Shown: positions 8,034 to 18,382 of the stretch, in pieces
How positions within the stretch are numbered: the stretch's first letter is position 1
Layout of the letters: each line of letters starts with the position of its first letter
Notes under the pieces: model-generated
Databases searched by the model: none
Told to the model about the DNA's origin: nothing
What the model saw: only the letters and a program-made list of their open reading frames with translations
IMG/VR virus record: IMGVR_UViG_3300042691_048607
Location: 1 to 39,746 of that record
Direction: 5' to 3' (one strand)
DNA: 39,746 bases
DNA from: a virus
Position numbers and translations under genes: made by a program

Positions 8034-11000
8034 ATGATCAAGTTAGATAATGTTAAATACATCTATCACTTAGCCGATTTGCATATTCGTAATCTAAAAA
8101 GGCATAAGGAGTATAGAGAAGTATTAAATAAATTTTTATCCGATGTGGATTCTCAAAATTTAGAGGATTCCATAATCTACTTAGCGGGTGATATTGCTCA
8201 CGCTAAAACTGAAATGTCTCCAGAATTAGTTAGAGAAATCACTTGGTTTTTTACTGAGTGTGCAAAAAGGAGACCTACATTTGTTATCACAGGAAATCAC
8301 GATTGTAACCTAAACAATAAAGACCGTTTAGATGTTCTTACTCCTATATGTGATAATCTTTCACTTCCAAATTTAGTTTATTTAAGAGATACCGGTGTAT
8401 ATCAAATCACCGATGATATAACTTTTACTGTTTACTCAATTTTAGATAAAAAAGAAAATTGGCCTAAAGGTAAAGATGTAAATGGTAATAAGAAAATTTG
8501 TTTCTTTCACGGGCCTGTTGATGCGGCAAAAACTGATATTGGTTATGTGGTATCTTCTCACAATTTCACACCCGATATGTTTGATGGGTTTGATATGGTG
8601 TTAATGGGAGATATTCACAAAAGACAAGTTGTTCAACAAAGAGATAAAGCAAATGGGAAACCGATAGTAGTTTATGCCGGTTCAACTGTCCAACAAAATC
8701 ACGGAGAATACTTAGAGAATCATGGTTATCTTCTTTGGAATGTAGAAACCGAAACATTTGAAGAATTTAACATTCATAATGATTATGGATATCTAACTAT
8801 TGATGTTGTAAATGGAGTGATTCCACAATGGGTTAAAGATGAAATTGGAACTAAATTACCTAAACAACCTAGATTAAGAGTTCGTTTCTCTGATACTGAA
8901 GTAAGTGATATTAAATTAGTATCAGCTGAATTACAACAAATGTTTAAGGTAAACGAAATTACAATTACCAAACAGGATACTCTTAATTCACTTAAATCAA
9001 AGAACCGAAACGCTAGAAACTTAGCGGGTAATGTTAAAGACCCAAATGTTCAGAATGGATTGATTAGAGAATATTTGGAAAGGCAGTTTTTATTAGATGA
9101 TCAAACATTGGATAAGATTGTTGAAATAAACAATAAGGTAAATCTTAAAATTACACATGAGGATACCGATAATATCCTTTGGATTCCCAAATCATTTGAA
9201 TTCAGTAATATGTTTTCTTATGGTGAAGGTAATAAAATAAATTTTGAAAACGCAAGGGGTATCATAGGATTATTCGCACCAAACACTCAGGGTAAATCAT
9301 CTCTATTTGATTCACTTTCATTTTGCATTTTTGATAAGTGTAGTAGAGCATTTAAGGCTACTCACATTATGAATAATCAAAAAGATACATTCAGTTGTAA
9401 ATTCAATTTTGAAATTGATGCAGTGGATTATTTTATTGAAAGAGAAGCTCATACTACAAAGGGTGGTAATGTAAAGGTAAATGTAAACTTTTATAGAATA
9501 GTGGATGGTGTAGAAGAATCTTTAAATGGTGAGGAGAGAAGAGATACAAATGATATCATTCGCAAATACTTAGGTACTTATGAAGACTTTGTAATGACGT
9601 CTTTATCATTGCAGGGTAATAATGCATTATTCATTGATAAATCGCAATCAGAAAGAAAAGATATTCTTGCTCAATATATTGGTGTAAATGTATTTGATAA
9701 GTTATTTGATGTAGTAAACGAAGATAACAAAGAGGCATCCATATTATTAAAGAACTTTAAGAAAGATGATTTTTCACAAAGATTAGCAGAATTAGAAAGT
9801 ACTATATCACAAGGAGAAAATAAATTCGATTTATTAGTTGAAGAGAAAGAAGATTTAGAATCTGATAAAACTGAAATAGAAAAAAAATTATCTAATTTAG
9901 AATCTCAAATTATACAAACAACTCTTACATTAGATTTAGATGAAGAAACTAAAAAATTAAACTTATTCACTTCATCGTTGGCATCTCATACCACTAAGTT
10001 GGAAAAGATGGAAACCCAACTTACTCAAGCGGAAGGTATAGTATTAGAATTGATAGAACAAGAAAAGATTTTATCTAAATTTACTATTGGAGACGACGTT
10101 ATAGATATTGAAACCGCTTATTCGGATTATAAATCTAAGAAATCCGATTTGATAGAAGCTGAGAAGGTTCACTCAAATGCTAAAATTTATTTGAATAGTG
10201 CAAATGAAAAAATTCAACATTTAGAAAATCACAAATATGATCCTAATTGTGAATTTTGTTGTGATAATGCATTCGTAAAAGATGCAATGAATGCTAAGAA
10301 TTCATTACCTCAATTAGAATTAATTGTAGAAGAGGCAATGAATGATGTAAGTGGTATTCTCCAAACATTACAAATATTGGATGGTATAGAAGAAGCATAT
10401 AAATCATACCAAACGAAAAATAAAGAAATAAATGATTCCAAAACATTAGTTAGTAGAATTAAAGAACAAATATCTAAAACTAAATTGGATATTAGGGATT
10501 GTGAAGATGGTATTAAACTATCAACTGCTAACATTGAGGAGTATCATAAGAATAAAGAGCAAATTGAAACAAATAAACAACTTCGTAAGAATATTGCTGA
10601 TACTAAACAAATAGTAGAGGGTATTAAGAAAGAGTTGAAAAGAAAGGGAGATGAAATATTAGATATCAATACTACTATTTCAAAAGCTAGACAGGAGAAG
10701 ACAACGATTGAAGATAATATCGCTAAGATTAAAGAATTAGAGGAAACCAATAAATTATACGAATACTATTTAGATGCGGTAAAAAGAGATGGTATTTCTT
10801 ATGAGTTGATTTCTAAAACACTCCCATCTATTGAAGGTGAGATTAATAACATTTTAGGTCAAATAGTAGAGTTCAGTATGAACTTACAAATGGATGGTAA
10901 GAATGTAAATGCTTATATCAATTATGGAGATAGTAGGAAGTGGCCTTTGGAGATGTGTAGTGGTATGGAGAAGTTTATTAGTGGATTGGCTATAAGGGTT

Positions 11001-11228
11001 GCATTAATCAATATTTGTAACCTACCACGTCCAAACTTCTTAGTAATTGATGAGGGATTCGGTACATTGGATAGTGAGAATTTACAATCACTATTTATGG
11101 CTTTTGCTTATCTAAAAACTCAATTTGAATTTGTGATTGTAATTTCACATATTGATTCTATGAGAGATGTGGTGGATACTCTTTTAGAAATTAAGAAAGA
11201 TAACGGATTTAGTTCTGTTAAGTTTTAA
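8034..11228 (+). CDS. Fused Mre11-Rad50 recombination nuclease (gp47-gp46 fusion)
   Basis: A single 1064-aa chain holds both subunits of the SbcCD/Mre11-Rad50 exonuclease that resects DNA ends for recombination-dependent replication. Residues 1-~340 are the calcineurin-like nuclease: Asp15-x-His17 (ADLHI), GD53xAH56, GNHD (87-90), FFHGP and MGDIHK. From ~375 on is the Rad50 ATPase: Walker A APNTQGKSS (415-423), a long coiled coil (~580-940) with a zinc-hook-like CEFC (Cys739, Cys742), ABC signature CSGMEKF from Cys975, Walker B FLVIDEG with Asp1006-Glu1007, and the VISHID switch His. T4 encodes these as two separate genes of about 340 and 560 codons. No frameshift or stop separates the halves here. 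It is driven by its own promoter and ends 11 nt inside the convergent gene. Confidence 0.94.
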   Translation: MIKLDNVKYIYHLADLHIRNLKRHKEYREVLNKFLSDVDSQNLEDSIIYLAGDIAHAKTEMSPELVREITWFFTECAKRRPTFVITGNHDCNLNNKDRLDVLTPICDNLSLPNLVYLRDTGVYQITDDITFTVYSILDKKENWPKGKDVNGNKKICFFHGPVDAAKTDIGYVVSSHNFTPDMFDGFDMVLMGDIHKRQVVQQRDKANGKPIVVYAGSTVQQNHGEYLENHGYLLWNVETETFEEFNIHNDYGYLTIDVVNGVIPQWVKDEIGTKLPKQPRLRVRFSDTEVSDIKLVSAELQQMFKVNEITITKQDTLNSLKSKNRNARNLAGNVKDPNVQNGLIREYLERQFLLDDQTLDKIVEINNKVNLKITHEDTDNILWIPKSFEFSNMFSYGEGNKINFENARGIIGLFAPNTQGKSSLFDSLSFCIFDKCSRAFKATHIMNNQKDTFSCKFNFEIDAVDYFIEREAHTTKGGNVKVNVNFYRIVDGVEESLNGEERRDTNDIIRKYLGTYEDFVMTSLSLQGNNALFIDKSQSERKDILAQYIGVNVFDKLFDVVNEDNKEASILLKNFKKDDFSQRLAELESTISQGENKFDLLVEEKEDLESDKTEIEKKLSNLESQIIQTTLTLDLDEETKKLNLFTSSLASHTTKLEKMETQLTQAEGIVLELIEQEKILSKFTIGDDVIDIETAYSDYKSKKSDLIEAEKVHSNAKIYLNSANEKIQHLENHKYDPNCEFCCDNAFVKDAMNAKNSLPQLELIVEEAMNDVSGILQTLQILDGIEEAYKSYQTKNKEINDSKTLVSRIKEQISKTKLDIRDCEDGIKLSTANIEEYHKNKEQIETNKQLRKNIADTKQIVEGIKKELKRKGDEILDINTTISKARQEKTTIEDNIAKIKELEETNKLYEYYLDAVKRDGISYELISKTLPSIEGEINNILGQIVEFSMNLQMDGKNVNAYINYGDSRKWPLEMCSGMEKFISGLAIRVALINICNLPRPNFLVIDEGFGTLDSENLQSLFMAFAYLKTQFEFVIVISHIDSMRDVVDTLLEIKKDNGFSSVKF

Positions 11229-11403
11229 CTCTTTCCGCCGGTAGTATATTTCTAACTTTTGAAGTGGTTCGTATTTTTTCTTTAATTAGATTAGATACGA
11301 ACCTACTCATTTTGTAACCTCTCTCATCACAATACTCTTTTAATGCAGTATGAACCTCTTTTGGGAGTTGTAACATAGCATATTGTTCTGATTTCTTTAT
11401 CAT
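11218..11403 (-). CDS. Ribbon-helix-helix-like small DNA-binding protein
   Basis: The only minus-strand gene I accept. ATG is the complement of 11401-11403 and the 61-aa product reads MIKKSEQYAMLQLPKEVHTA and onward, with a short strand (YAMLQL), helix (PKEVHTALKEYCDERG), turn and second helix (MSRFVSNLIKEKI). That is the layout of CopG/Arc-type ribbon-helix-helix proteins, followed by a basic tail. It converges on the recombination nuclease gene with an 11-nt tail overlap and diverges from the giant fibre gene, the usual place for a local regulator. Target and partner are unknown; autoregulation at the adjacent inverted repeat is a guess. Confidence 0.65.
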   Translation of the reverse strand: MIKKSEQYAMLQLPKEVHTALKEYCDERGYKMSRFVSNLIKEKIRTTSKVRNILPAERVKT

Positions 11404-11427
11404 TCTTTAGATTTCTTTAGTTTTTAC

Positions 11428-11445
11428 TTATATAAATACATATAA
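11428..11445. repeat. Perfect 6-bp-arm inverted repeat in the divergent intergenic region
   Basis: TTATAT (11428-11433) and ATATAA (11440-11445) are exact inverted arms around AAATAC. They lie between the start of the minus-strand regulator-like gene and the start of the fibre gene, and enclose the TATAAATA octamer. It could be an operator for the ribbon-helix-helix protein, but in such AT-rich DNA a short palindrome can also arise by chance. Confidence 0.35.
11431..11438 (+). promoter_or_regulatory. T4-type late promoter -10 element TATAAATA
   Basis: The octamer TATAAATA is identical to the T4 late-promoter -10 element used by a gp55-type sigma factor. It lies in the only divergent gap, 46 nt before ATG 11477 of the giant fibre gene, leaving a leader of about 30 nt. 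No -35 element is needed for this class. A second exact copy at 22786 has nearly the same distance to its gene start. The phage's own late sigma factor is not in this window, so usage is inferred. Confidence 0.6.
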
Positions 11446-11476
11446 GAGATATTTATTTTTGAATAAGAATTTAGAA

Positions 11477-14400
11477 ATGTCTAGAATAAAAAAAACTTCC
11501 CCACTACTTAATTTATCAAACTTTCAAACTTTTATAGTTGATAATAATCCCCTTTCTCAGTATTTTAAAATTTCCGAATTAGGAGATTTATTTACTGCGG
11601 GTAAAAATGGTTTTTTAATAGAGGGTTCTACATTTCTTAAACCATCTACTGAAATTAAAATTGAAGTATTAGATACCGAAGGTAATCCATTATTTGTTGA
11701 ACCAGGTGAAGGTATTCCAGAATATTATGAAGGGTTATCCAAATTAATTGGTGTATATGTTTACGAAGATACTCCAATTGGAATTGGTAAAATTACAATT
11801 TTAGGGGAATTAGATACGTGGTTAGATGAAAATGGATTTCCACAACCTATACCTGAAGATTGGGCTGGAATTTATAACGTTAAATGGGAGAGAGATATTA
11901 AAATTAATAAAAATATCCCCAACGAAACTAGAGTTAGGTTTGTAAGAAGACCTGAGGTAATTATTGAAGAATTAAATGAAAGTTTTTATTCTAGAAATTT
12001 AGTAAATGCAACTCAAACAGATGGATTAGTAAGAGGTATTGCTTTAACTCCAACAGAAGGAACTACTTTAAGAGGATATAGGGGTGGTATAAGATACTTA
12101 GTACAAAAACAAAGTGGTGGATTTTTTGATGGTGGAAATTTTATTTCAGTAACAGGAACAGGAATTCAAAACGCGGAAATAGTTGAATATCTTAATAGTA
12201 GCTCAGTTGTTGTAGCAACACCATTTACTTCATCAGATGGATTGGTTTCGAATTTTAGTGGTAAAAATTATTCATTATCATATCAGTATAATCAGAATCC
12301 AGTTGCATCATCAATATTAGGTTCGTTTGGTAGATTTGAAATTAATCAACTCCAAACTTTTGTAGGAGATGTAGAGAGAATAAAAGTATTTAAAAAATCA
12401 AGAGCATCGAATGTTGACTATGAAGTAATTCAGGATACTAGAGTTGAATCATCTGAAATACTCACTGCAATAGTTTCTGGTTCAGCGATTGATGTTGGTC
12501 ATTTTAGTGCATCTTATGAAAACGGTCAAAGTTGGAATTCATTTTGGACTACACAAAGTAATGCGGGGGATATATTAGATTCTTCAAAAATTTATAGAGC
12601 AGTAAAACTTAGAAATAATAGATTATCAACTAATTTAGGAGATGATATTAGATTAGAAAGTGGTAGTGAGTATGCATTAGAGTTTTACAACTATTACGAT
12701 ACTTCTTCAAATAATCCAAATGATAAATTAAATGTTTACCTAACAAGTACTCTACGAAGTGGAAGTGGTATTTCAAATTATTATCTAACACAAAGTTTAG
12801 CAGTCTTAACTGGTTCAAATGAATTTAGAAGTGCAAATAAAAGAGTATATAATTTTGTACCCCCTATAACTGATAATTGGGCAATAAATTTTGAATCATC
12901 TAATACAACTTCTAATTCATATTGGCATGTTGGAAGTGTTAGTTTAAAAGCTGCGCATGAATTAGGGTTTTCACCTGATGAATTCAATTTTATAATTCCT
13001 ATTGATAGAGATTTAGAAAGGGAAACTTTTGATTTTAAATTTGAGTTTTTCGATATTAATAACAATTATGTTCCAATTACGGTAACAAGTGCAAAAACAT
13101 TTCAAAGTGGTAATATTGGATTAATTGATAAAAATATAATAATCGACACCGATAAACAATTTTTTAATTTTTCATCATCACTAGAAGGTTCTCCCATAGA
13201 TCAAACAATTAATATTACCGGAACTAAAAACCGAATATTAGGAAATCTCTTAATTACATCACAGGCATTTGATACCGGAGGAATCGAAATACCTGCAGCA
13301 ACATATTCAAATGCAGGATACTCTTATCCAGGTGCATTATCAAATTATAACGAAGATATATATAGTTTGTCCGCATCTTTAAGTATTGCAAGTTTTACAG
13401 GCTCGCTTCATACATCTTCATTAGTTGATAGAATAACATATACATTAACGGAAGTTGAATCGGTTCAGCCATTTATTAAAAGATTTACAATTAATAGATT
13501 AGTAGCAGGAGCAAGTGGTGTAAATGGAGATGATGCAAGAATCTTGACTGTTTCTGCAAATACAAACCAATTTATTTATGAACCAACTGGGCCAGGATTA
13601 AAACCATCTGGTCAAATTATTCTTATAGATGTAAGAAAGCAAAATTTAGTTTCCGGTTCTTTAACCGTAAATTCTGGATCTGGAGTTCCTGCACTTACTT
13701 TATTATCTTCTGATGTAAATGGTGTAACTACATTTAGATTAAATGGAAGTGCATATTCACACTCATTAGGTGAAAGGATTTATGCGTTTACTGGTTCGGA
13801 TGAATTCTTAAATACTTATTCTGATTCAGTTAAAATTACACCCGTACTAAATTTTGATGGTATATCGGTTGTATTAACAAATGAATCATCAACCTTTCCT
13901 GCAAAATCAACTGGAGATATAATTCAAACCTCAGATTTAGCATTAGGTAGTGGTAGTGTAATAATGACAATTAATTCTGCATCTATTGCATATACTGCTA
14001 GTGCCCAATTAGGAGCTAATAGATTTACAATACTAAGCCAAACTGCTAGTGGAGTTACTGCAAATGCAATCTCATCAACATCGGCGAGTTATTCTATAAG
14101 TGGATTTCCAAACACCGCTGATTCTGGTTCATTGGAATTGGCAATACGATATAAAGCGGGTGATAATTCTACAACTGCTGATTTTAGAAAATTTGTAACA
14201 TATACTAAGGCAAAAAAAGCTGCTCCGGTATTAGAATTTATAATCGGAAATAATAATCAATCAACTGATGCAAAATCGACCGGTGAACAAATTGGTGCAT
14301 TTGCAAATTCTTCTTTGGTAGTAAAAGAACAATATAATGGAAGTGCTACTTTTTTAAATTTAGCGGGAGCTCCAACAATCAATAGTAGTTCTGCTTTTAC

Positions 14401-17047
14401 TACTATAACTAAAACCGCAACTTTACTTACCTATCCAACAATGGCAAGTGGGACTGATTCAGTTGAATTATCAGTTACGGGATCAGTAGTTGATTCAGAG
14501 GGAGTTAGTAGAACTGTTTTTGGAAATGTATCTTTAACAAAATTAAAAAAAGCGGCACCCGTTTTGGAATTTGTAATAAGCAATAATAATCAATCAGCTG
14601 ATGCAAAATCAACTGGAGTACAATTAACTTCGTTTAGTGACTCAACGCTTTCAGTAAGAGAAATATATAATGGTTCAACTTCTAACTTAACATTATCAGC
14701 TGCCCCAACAATTAATAGTAGTTCTGCTTTTACTACTATTACAAAAAGTGCAACTTTATTATCATATCCTTCAATGGCGAGTGGAACAAACTCGGTAGAA
14801 TTATTTGTGACTGGTTCAGTAACTGATAGTGAAGGAAGTAGTAGAATAGTATATGGAGGAGTTTCACTTACAAAAGTTAAAAAGGCCGCACCATCTGTTA
14901 TCCTTACTGCAACTCCTCAAACACAAACTGTTGCAGCAACATCTGCAAGTGTCCAAACAGGAAATCTTAATACAGTTGCCTTAGATGCATTAGAAGGAAC
15001 TACATCAGTATTTAATTCGGCATCCATATTGCTGAGTAATTTTACCGGTGGAAGTATTTCAACAAAGACATTAACATTAGGTACAATACCGAATGGTGTA
15101 CCGGCTGCATCTGCGAGTATAGGAATAAATTATACTGATACTGAAGGAACGATAACCAGTAAAACAATTAATGTATCGGCTGTTAAAGCATTGGCGGGAG
15201 CTAGTGGTTCGCAGGGAGATCCTGGTACAAATGGAACAAATGGATTGAGAACTGCTACGGGAATGGTGCATTATCAATTAACATCAACATCCGCTCCATC
15301 TAACCCAACCGCAACATCATATACATTTAGTAATGGAACATTTAGTGGATTAACTGCGAATTGGGGGACAGGTGCACCTACTTACGCGAGTGGTAATACT
15401 AACAAATATTGGTATTCATTTTTTACCGCTGTTGAAACATCTCCTGGATCTGGAGTTGGTAATGTAACTTTTGGTAACTCAACTCAAGCAATTGGTTTTA
15501 GTGGGTTAGTATCATTTACAGGAGCGAATGGGGTAAGTGATGGTTCTAATGCTCTTACTTTTGGGGTAGCTGGTACAACATTGATTAATGGTAGTAATAT
15601 ATCAACTGGAAGGATTACTTCAACGAATATATCTTTACCAGCTGGATTTAATTACGCTAATGGAAAATATGTAAATGCGGGGACTTTAATAAACTTAGAT
15701 AGTGGAAGTATTCATACTAAAAACTTTTTTATAAGTTCTAGTGGTGATGCGGAATTTAAAGGTAGATTAAGTGCGGTAGGCGGAACTTTTACCGGTGAGT
15801 TAGTGGCAGCGAGTGGATATTTTAGTGGTTCTATTGCGGCAACAGATGGTTATATTGGAAATTGGGTTTTGACTGGGCCAACACTATACGCTAGTGCAAA
15901 TAATAGAAAAGCTCAATTATCAGCAGTAATTCCCTCAATGGAATTTTATAGTGGAAGTAGTTTGGTTGTAGATATAAACGCTAATACTTCATTATCTCCA
16001 AAAACAGCTGCAACTATTACTCCATCTCCAACTTCTGCAAATCAAAGTACGGCTTTATCAAATCAAACCTATGCAGCGGTAGCAGGTACTGAATACTACT
16101 ATTCATCGGCAGAATTTTTAAGTGGAAATACTTCAACATTTTCAATAGGAGCAGGAAGTGCATTAATAGGTAAAACTTGCGCATTAAATGCAACTGTAGG
16201 AGGGGCGACTGGAAATAGCTTTGGTGCTTCCGGTGATGATGTTGTTCCTCCTAATAATTTATTATACCAAAGATTTAGTTTTAGTTATGGATTTAGAGTT
16301 ACTGGGCCTGGTGGACTTTCTCAAGATATTACAACTGCGTATGATGGGAGTACGGTTAGGGGTGGTATAGGGCCATACACTATAAGTCAAACATATACTT
16401 CCCAAACTTTATCAACTACGTTTGTTTTGGCTCAAGGTACATACACTATAACTCCAATTTTAACTGGCATATATGCGGGAGCTGTTATGCAAATAGCAGC
16501 TCCACCGGCTCTTTTTTCATTAAATATGACCAGTCCATCTTTAAGTTCTATTGAAGCCGCGATTCCTGTATCAAAAACTGAATTAGCTGCTGGAGGTATG
16601 CAGGTTGTATTTAGTAGTACAAGATTTATAGAAGTTCAAAGAGCTAACAACTCAGATTTCGTAAGTATTGGAGGTGGATTAACTTGTACAGGAGATGTTA
16701 CTGCAAATACTTCGGATAGGAGATTAAAAGAGGATATAAGAATTATAGATAGTCCATTAGAAAAAATAGAAAATATACGAGGTGTATTTTTTAAATGGAC
16801 AAATGAAGCTAAGAAAAAAACTGGAAATGAAACTGATGAGGAACAAGTTGGATTTATAGCACAAGAAGTTAGAGATGTATTACCTCATATTGTAAAACCT
16901 GCGCCATTTGATAAAGATATGTCGACTGGAAAATCAATAAGTGGGGAAAATTATTTGACAATCCAATATGAAAAAATAGTTCCGCTGTTATTAGAAGGGA
17001 TAAAAGAATTGAAAAAAGAAATAGACGAATTAAAAAAGAATAGGTAA
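11477..17047 (+). CDS. Giant tail fibre with S74 intramolecular chaperone
   Basis: ATG 11477 gives 1856 aa ([16 protein letters not shown]...); an in-frame TTG at 11459 would add six residues and is less likely. The N-terminal ~500 residues should attach to the virion. The middle contains Ig-like/beta repeats, including two nearly equal 111-aa tandem copies starting KKAAPVLEF, flanked by more diverged copies, then a short collagen-like [13 protein letters not shown] stretch. Near residues ~1450-1480 come the [10 protein letters not shown] and GDAEFKGRL motifs typical of fibre shafts. The C-terminal ~110 residues are a peptidase S74/endosialidase chaperone: [11 protein letters not shown] with the self-cleavage Ser at residue 1746, [13 protein letters not shown], and a closing coiled coil ([17 protein letters not shown]). 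The chaperone trimerises the fibre and then cuts itself off. TAATG couples it to the next gene. Confidence 0.93.
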   Translation: MSRIKKTSPLLNLSNFQTFIVDNNPLSQYFKISELGDLFTAGKNGFLIEGSTFLKPSTEIKIEVLDTEGNPLFVEPGEGIPEYYEGLSKLIGVYVYEDTPIGIGKITILGELDTWLDENGFPQPIPEDWAGIYNVKWERDIKINKNIPNETRVRFVRRPEVIIEELNESFYSRNLVNATQTDGLVRGIALTPTEGTTLRGYRGGIRYLVQKQSGGFFDGGNFISVTGTGIQNAEIVEYLNSSSVVVATPFTSSDGLVSNFSGKNYSLSYQYNQNPVASSILGSFGRFEINQLQTFVGDVERIKVFKKSRASNVDYEVIQDTRVESSEILTAIVSGSAIDVGHFSASYENGQSWNSFWTTQSNAGDILDSSKIYRAVKLRNNRLSTNLGDDIRLESGSEYALEFYNYYDTSSNNPNDKLNVYLTSTLRSGSGISNYYLTQSLAVLTGSNEFRSANKRVYNFVPPITDNWAINFESSNTTSNSYWHVGSVSLKAAHELGFSPDEFNFIIPIDRDLERETFDFKFEFFDINNNYVPITVTSAKTFQSGNIGLIDKNIIIDTDKQFFNFSSSLEGSPIDQTINITGTKNRILGNLLITSQAFDTGGIEIPAATYSNAGYSYPGALSNYNEDIYSLSASLSIASFTGSLHTSSLVDRITYTLTEVESVQPFIKRFTINRLVAGASGVNGDDARILTVSANTNQFIYEPTGPGLKPSGQIILIDVRKQNLVSGSLTVNSGSGVPALTLLSSDVNGVTTFRLNGSAYSHSLGERIYAFTGSDEFLNTYSDSVKITPVLNFDGISVVLTNESSTFPAKSTGDIIQTSDLALGSGSVIMTINSASIAYTASAQLGANRFTILSQTASGVTANAISSTSASYSISGFPNTADSGSLELAIRYKAGDNSTTADFRKFVTYTKAKKAAPVLEFIIGNNNQSTDAKSTGEQIGAFANSSLVVKEQYNGSATFLNLAGAPTINSSSAFTTITKTATLLTYPTMASGTDSVELSVTGSVVDSEGVSRTVFGNVSLTKLKKAAPVLEFVISNNNQSADAKSTGVQLTSFSDSTLSVREIYNGSTSNLTLSAAPTINSSSAFTTITKSATLLSYPSMASGTNSVELFVTGSVTDSEGSSRIVYGGVSLTKVKKAAPSVILTATPQTQTVAATSASVQTGNLNTVALDALEGTTSVFNSASILLSNFTGGSISTKTLTLGTIPNGVPAASASIGINYTDTEGTITSKTINVSAVKALAGASGSQGDPGTNGTNGLRTATGMVHYQLTSTSAPSNPTATSYTFSNGTFSGLTANWGTGAPTYASGNTNKYWYSFFTAVETSPGSGVGNVTFGNSTQAIGFSGLVSFTGANGVSDGSNALTFGVAGTTLINGSNISTGRITSTNISLPAGFNYANGKYVNAGTLINLDSGSIHTKNFFISSSGDAEFKGRLSAVGGTFTGELVAASGYFSGSIAATDGYIGNWVLTGPTLYASANNRKAQLSAVIPSMEFYSGSSLVVDINANTSLSPKTAATITPSPTSANQSTALSNQTYAAVAGTEYYYSSAEFLSGNTSTFSIGAGSALIGKTCALNATVGGATGNSFGASGDDVVPPNNLLYQRFSFSYGFRVTGPGGLSQDITTAYDGSTVRGGIGPYTISQTYTSQTLSTTFVLAQGTYTITPILTGIYAGAVMQIAAPPALFSLNMTSPSLSSIEAAIPVSKTELAAGGMQVVFSSTRFIEVQRANNSDFVSIGGGLTCTGDVTANTSDRRLKEDIRIIDSPLEKIENIRGVFFKWTNEAKKKTGNETDEEQVGFIAQEVRDVLPHIVKPAPFDKDMSTGKSISGENYLTIQYEKIVPLLLEGIKELKKEIDELKKNR
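14213..14878 (+). repeat. Two in-frame 333-bp tandem repeats inside the fibre gene
   Basis: Copy 1 spans 14213-14545 and copy 2 spans 14546-14878, each exactly 111 codons and each beginning Lys-Lys-Ala-Ala-Pro. They share long identical stretches, for example the [14 protein letters not shown] segment. A further start of the motif (KKAAPSV) follows at 14879, and a diverged unit precedes at about 13840. Each unit is probably one beta-sandwich domain. Copy number can change by recombination, altering fibre length. Confidence 0.9.
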
Positions 17048-18369
17048 TGCCGATACCATCATCAGGAGCGATTAAAATGTCTGAAATACGAGATGCGTTG
17101 GGTTTAACTCCAGCATCTCCATCTGGTACGTCATTAAGAGAATATAATAGATTAGCAAAAATAGCAACTGGGTTAGCAAAATTTGATACTCCTGATGTAA
17201 TGTCGGATTTTTATAATTATTCAGGAGCACCAAGTCCTACTCCGAGTCCGACTCCTGCGCCAACTCCTACTCCGAGTCCGACTCCAAGCCCAACGCCATC
17301 ACCCACACCTGCGCCAACTCCAACTCCGAGTCCAACTCCGAGTCCAACTCCGAGTCCAACACCATCACCTACACCTGCACCAACTTATGCAGCGATAACT
17401 GTGACAAATGGAACGGTGACTTGTCTTGGTGGAAAGAGTTATTGGACAACTACTTGGAGTGGAGGTACTGGAAATATGAGTTGGATAGCAATAGGAACTT
17501 CTGAATCAAACGCAATTAGTGCAGTGAATGGTATAACTGGAACTAGAGTTAATATAGGTGGAGAACCAAATTATGCTTGGGGGCCAGTTGATAATGGTGA
17601 TTGGTGGGTAGCTGTTAAAGATAGTGCTGGAAATATCGGTATTAGTACAAAATTAACTCTCGCTTGTGTAGCTCCAACACCTGCACCGACACCTTCGCCT
17701 ACTCCATCACCGACACCATCTCCTACACCGGCTCCAACACCATCTCCTACGCCGGCTCCAACATACGCTGCAATTTCAGTTATTAATGGGGAACCTGATT
17801 GTATTGGTGGTTCAAACTATTGGACAACTACTTGGAGTGGAGGTACGGGAAATATGTCATTTATTGCTTTAGGTACATCTGAATCAAACGCTATTCAGAT
17901 AGTAAATGGATCTTTACCTGGAAGAATTAGTATAGGCGGTGAGCCAAATTATTCGTGGGGCCCTGTTGCAAACGGAGATTATTGGGTGGCAGTTAGAGAT
18001 AGCGCGGGTAATGTTGGATTGAGTTCTAAACTAACATTAAGTTGTGTGGCTCCAACTCCATCGCCGACACCATCACCGACACCATCACCTACGCCGGCTC
18101 CTTCTACAAATACATTCTTAGTGGCCATTTCAAATGACCTGAATAGTATATGTAGTGTATTAACAACTAGAAGTGTAAGAGCTGAAAACAATGCGGATAA
18201 TTTAGTAGATGCTGATGGATATGTGTTATATAGAATGCCTCAAAACATTGCATTGACGGGGTATAATTATGTAATGCAAATTGATAGTGGTCAAAGTCCA
18301 ATAACTAGTATATATAATTTAAATAGTGGAACTGGTGCTGTAAATGGTACTACTGGACAATTCTGTTAA
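17047..18369 (+). CDS. Pro-Thr-Pro-Ser-rich tail adhesin
   Basis: A 440-aa protein starting in a TAATG junction with the fibre gene. Residues 1-~60 ([35 protein letters not shown]) match the N-terminal module often seen on phage tail-fibre/adhesin proteins. Then come a 52-codon [10 protein letters not shown]-type linker, a 96-aa domain, a 30-codon linker, a second 96-aa copy of the domain (both with [27 protein letters not shown] and two flanking Cys), a short third linker and a distinct ~90-aa C-terminal domain. The linkers are extended, Pro/Thr/Ser-only rods like plant extensins or bacterial PT boxes. The gene directly after it encodes a prolyl-hydroxylase-like enzyme, which suggests the linkers are modified. 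Virion location is inferred from the N-terminal module and its neighbour. Confidence 0.78.
   Translation: MPIPSSGAIKMSEIRDALGLTPASPSGTSLREYNRLAKIATGLAKFDTPDVMSDFYNYSGAPSPTPSPTPAPTPTPSPTPSPTPSPTPAPTPTPSPTPSPTPSPTPSPTPAPTYAAITVTNGTVTCLGGKSYWTTTWSGGTGNMSWIAIGTSESNAISAVNGITGTRVNIGGEPNYAWGPVDNGDWWVAVKDSAGNIGISTKLTLACVAPTPAPTPSPTPSPTPSPTPAPTPSPTPAPTYAAISVINGEPDCIGGSNYWTTTWSGGTGNMSFIALGTSESNAIQIVNGSLPGRISIGGEPNYSWGPVANGDYWVAVRDSAGNVGLSSKLTLSCVAPTPSPTPSPTPSPTPAPSTNTFLVAISNDLNSICSVLTTRSVRAENNADNLVDADGYVLYRMPQNIALTGYNYVMQIDSGQSPITSIYNLNSGTGAVNGTTGQFC
17230..18102 (+). repeat. Three Pro-Thr/Ser tracts alternating with a duplicated 288-bp domain
   Basis: Proline-rich tracts lie at 17230-17385, 17674-17763 and 18052-18102, built of CCN-ACN-CCN-(AGT/TCN) codons. 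Between them are two domain copies of exactly 288 bp each, 17386-17673 and 17764-18051, whose products are closely similar. The wobble bases vary within the tracts, so the coding repeat is conserved better than the DNA repeat. This fits protein-level selection for the rod plus occasional unequal exchange. Confidence 0.88.
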
Positions 18370-18382
18370 AAAACAAAGATTT

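Noticed and set aside
12781-13065. 94-codon minus-strand frame inside the fibre gene
   Set aside because: Antisense to continuous fibre coding sequence; Ser/Leu-rich composition is what the complement of this fibre gives.
17230-17763. Short regular repeats that could suggest a CRISPR or microsatellite array
   Set aside because: The repeats are in-frame Pro-Thr-Pro-Ser codons with varied wobble bases, and there are no spacer-repeat units of CRISPR type.
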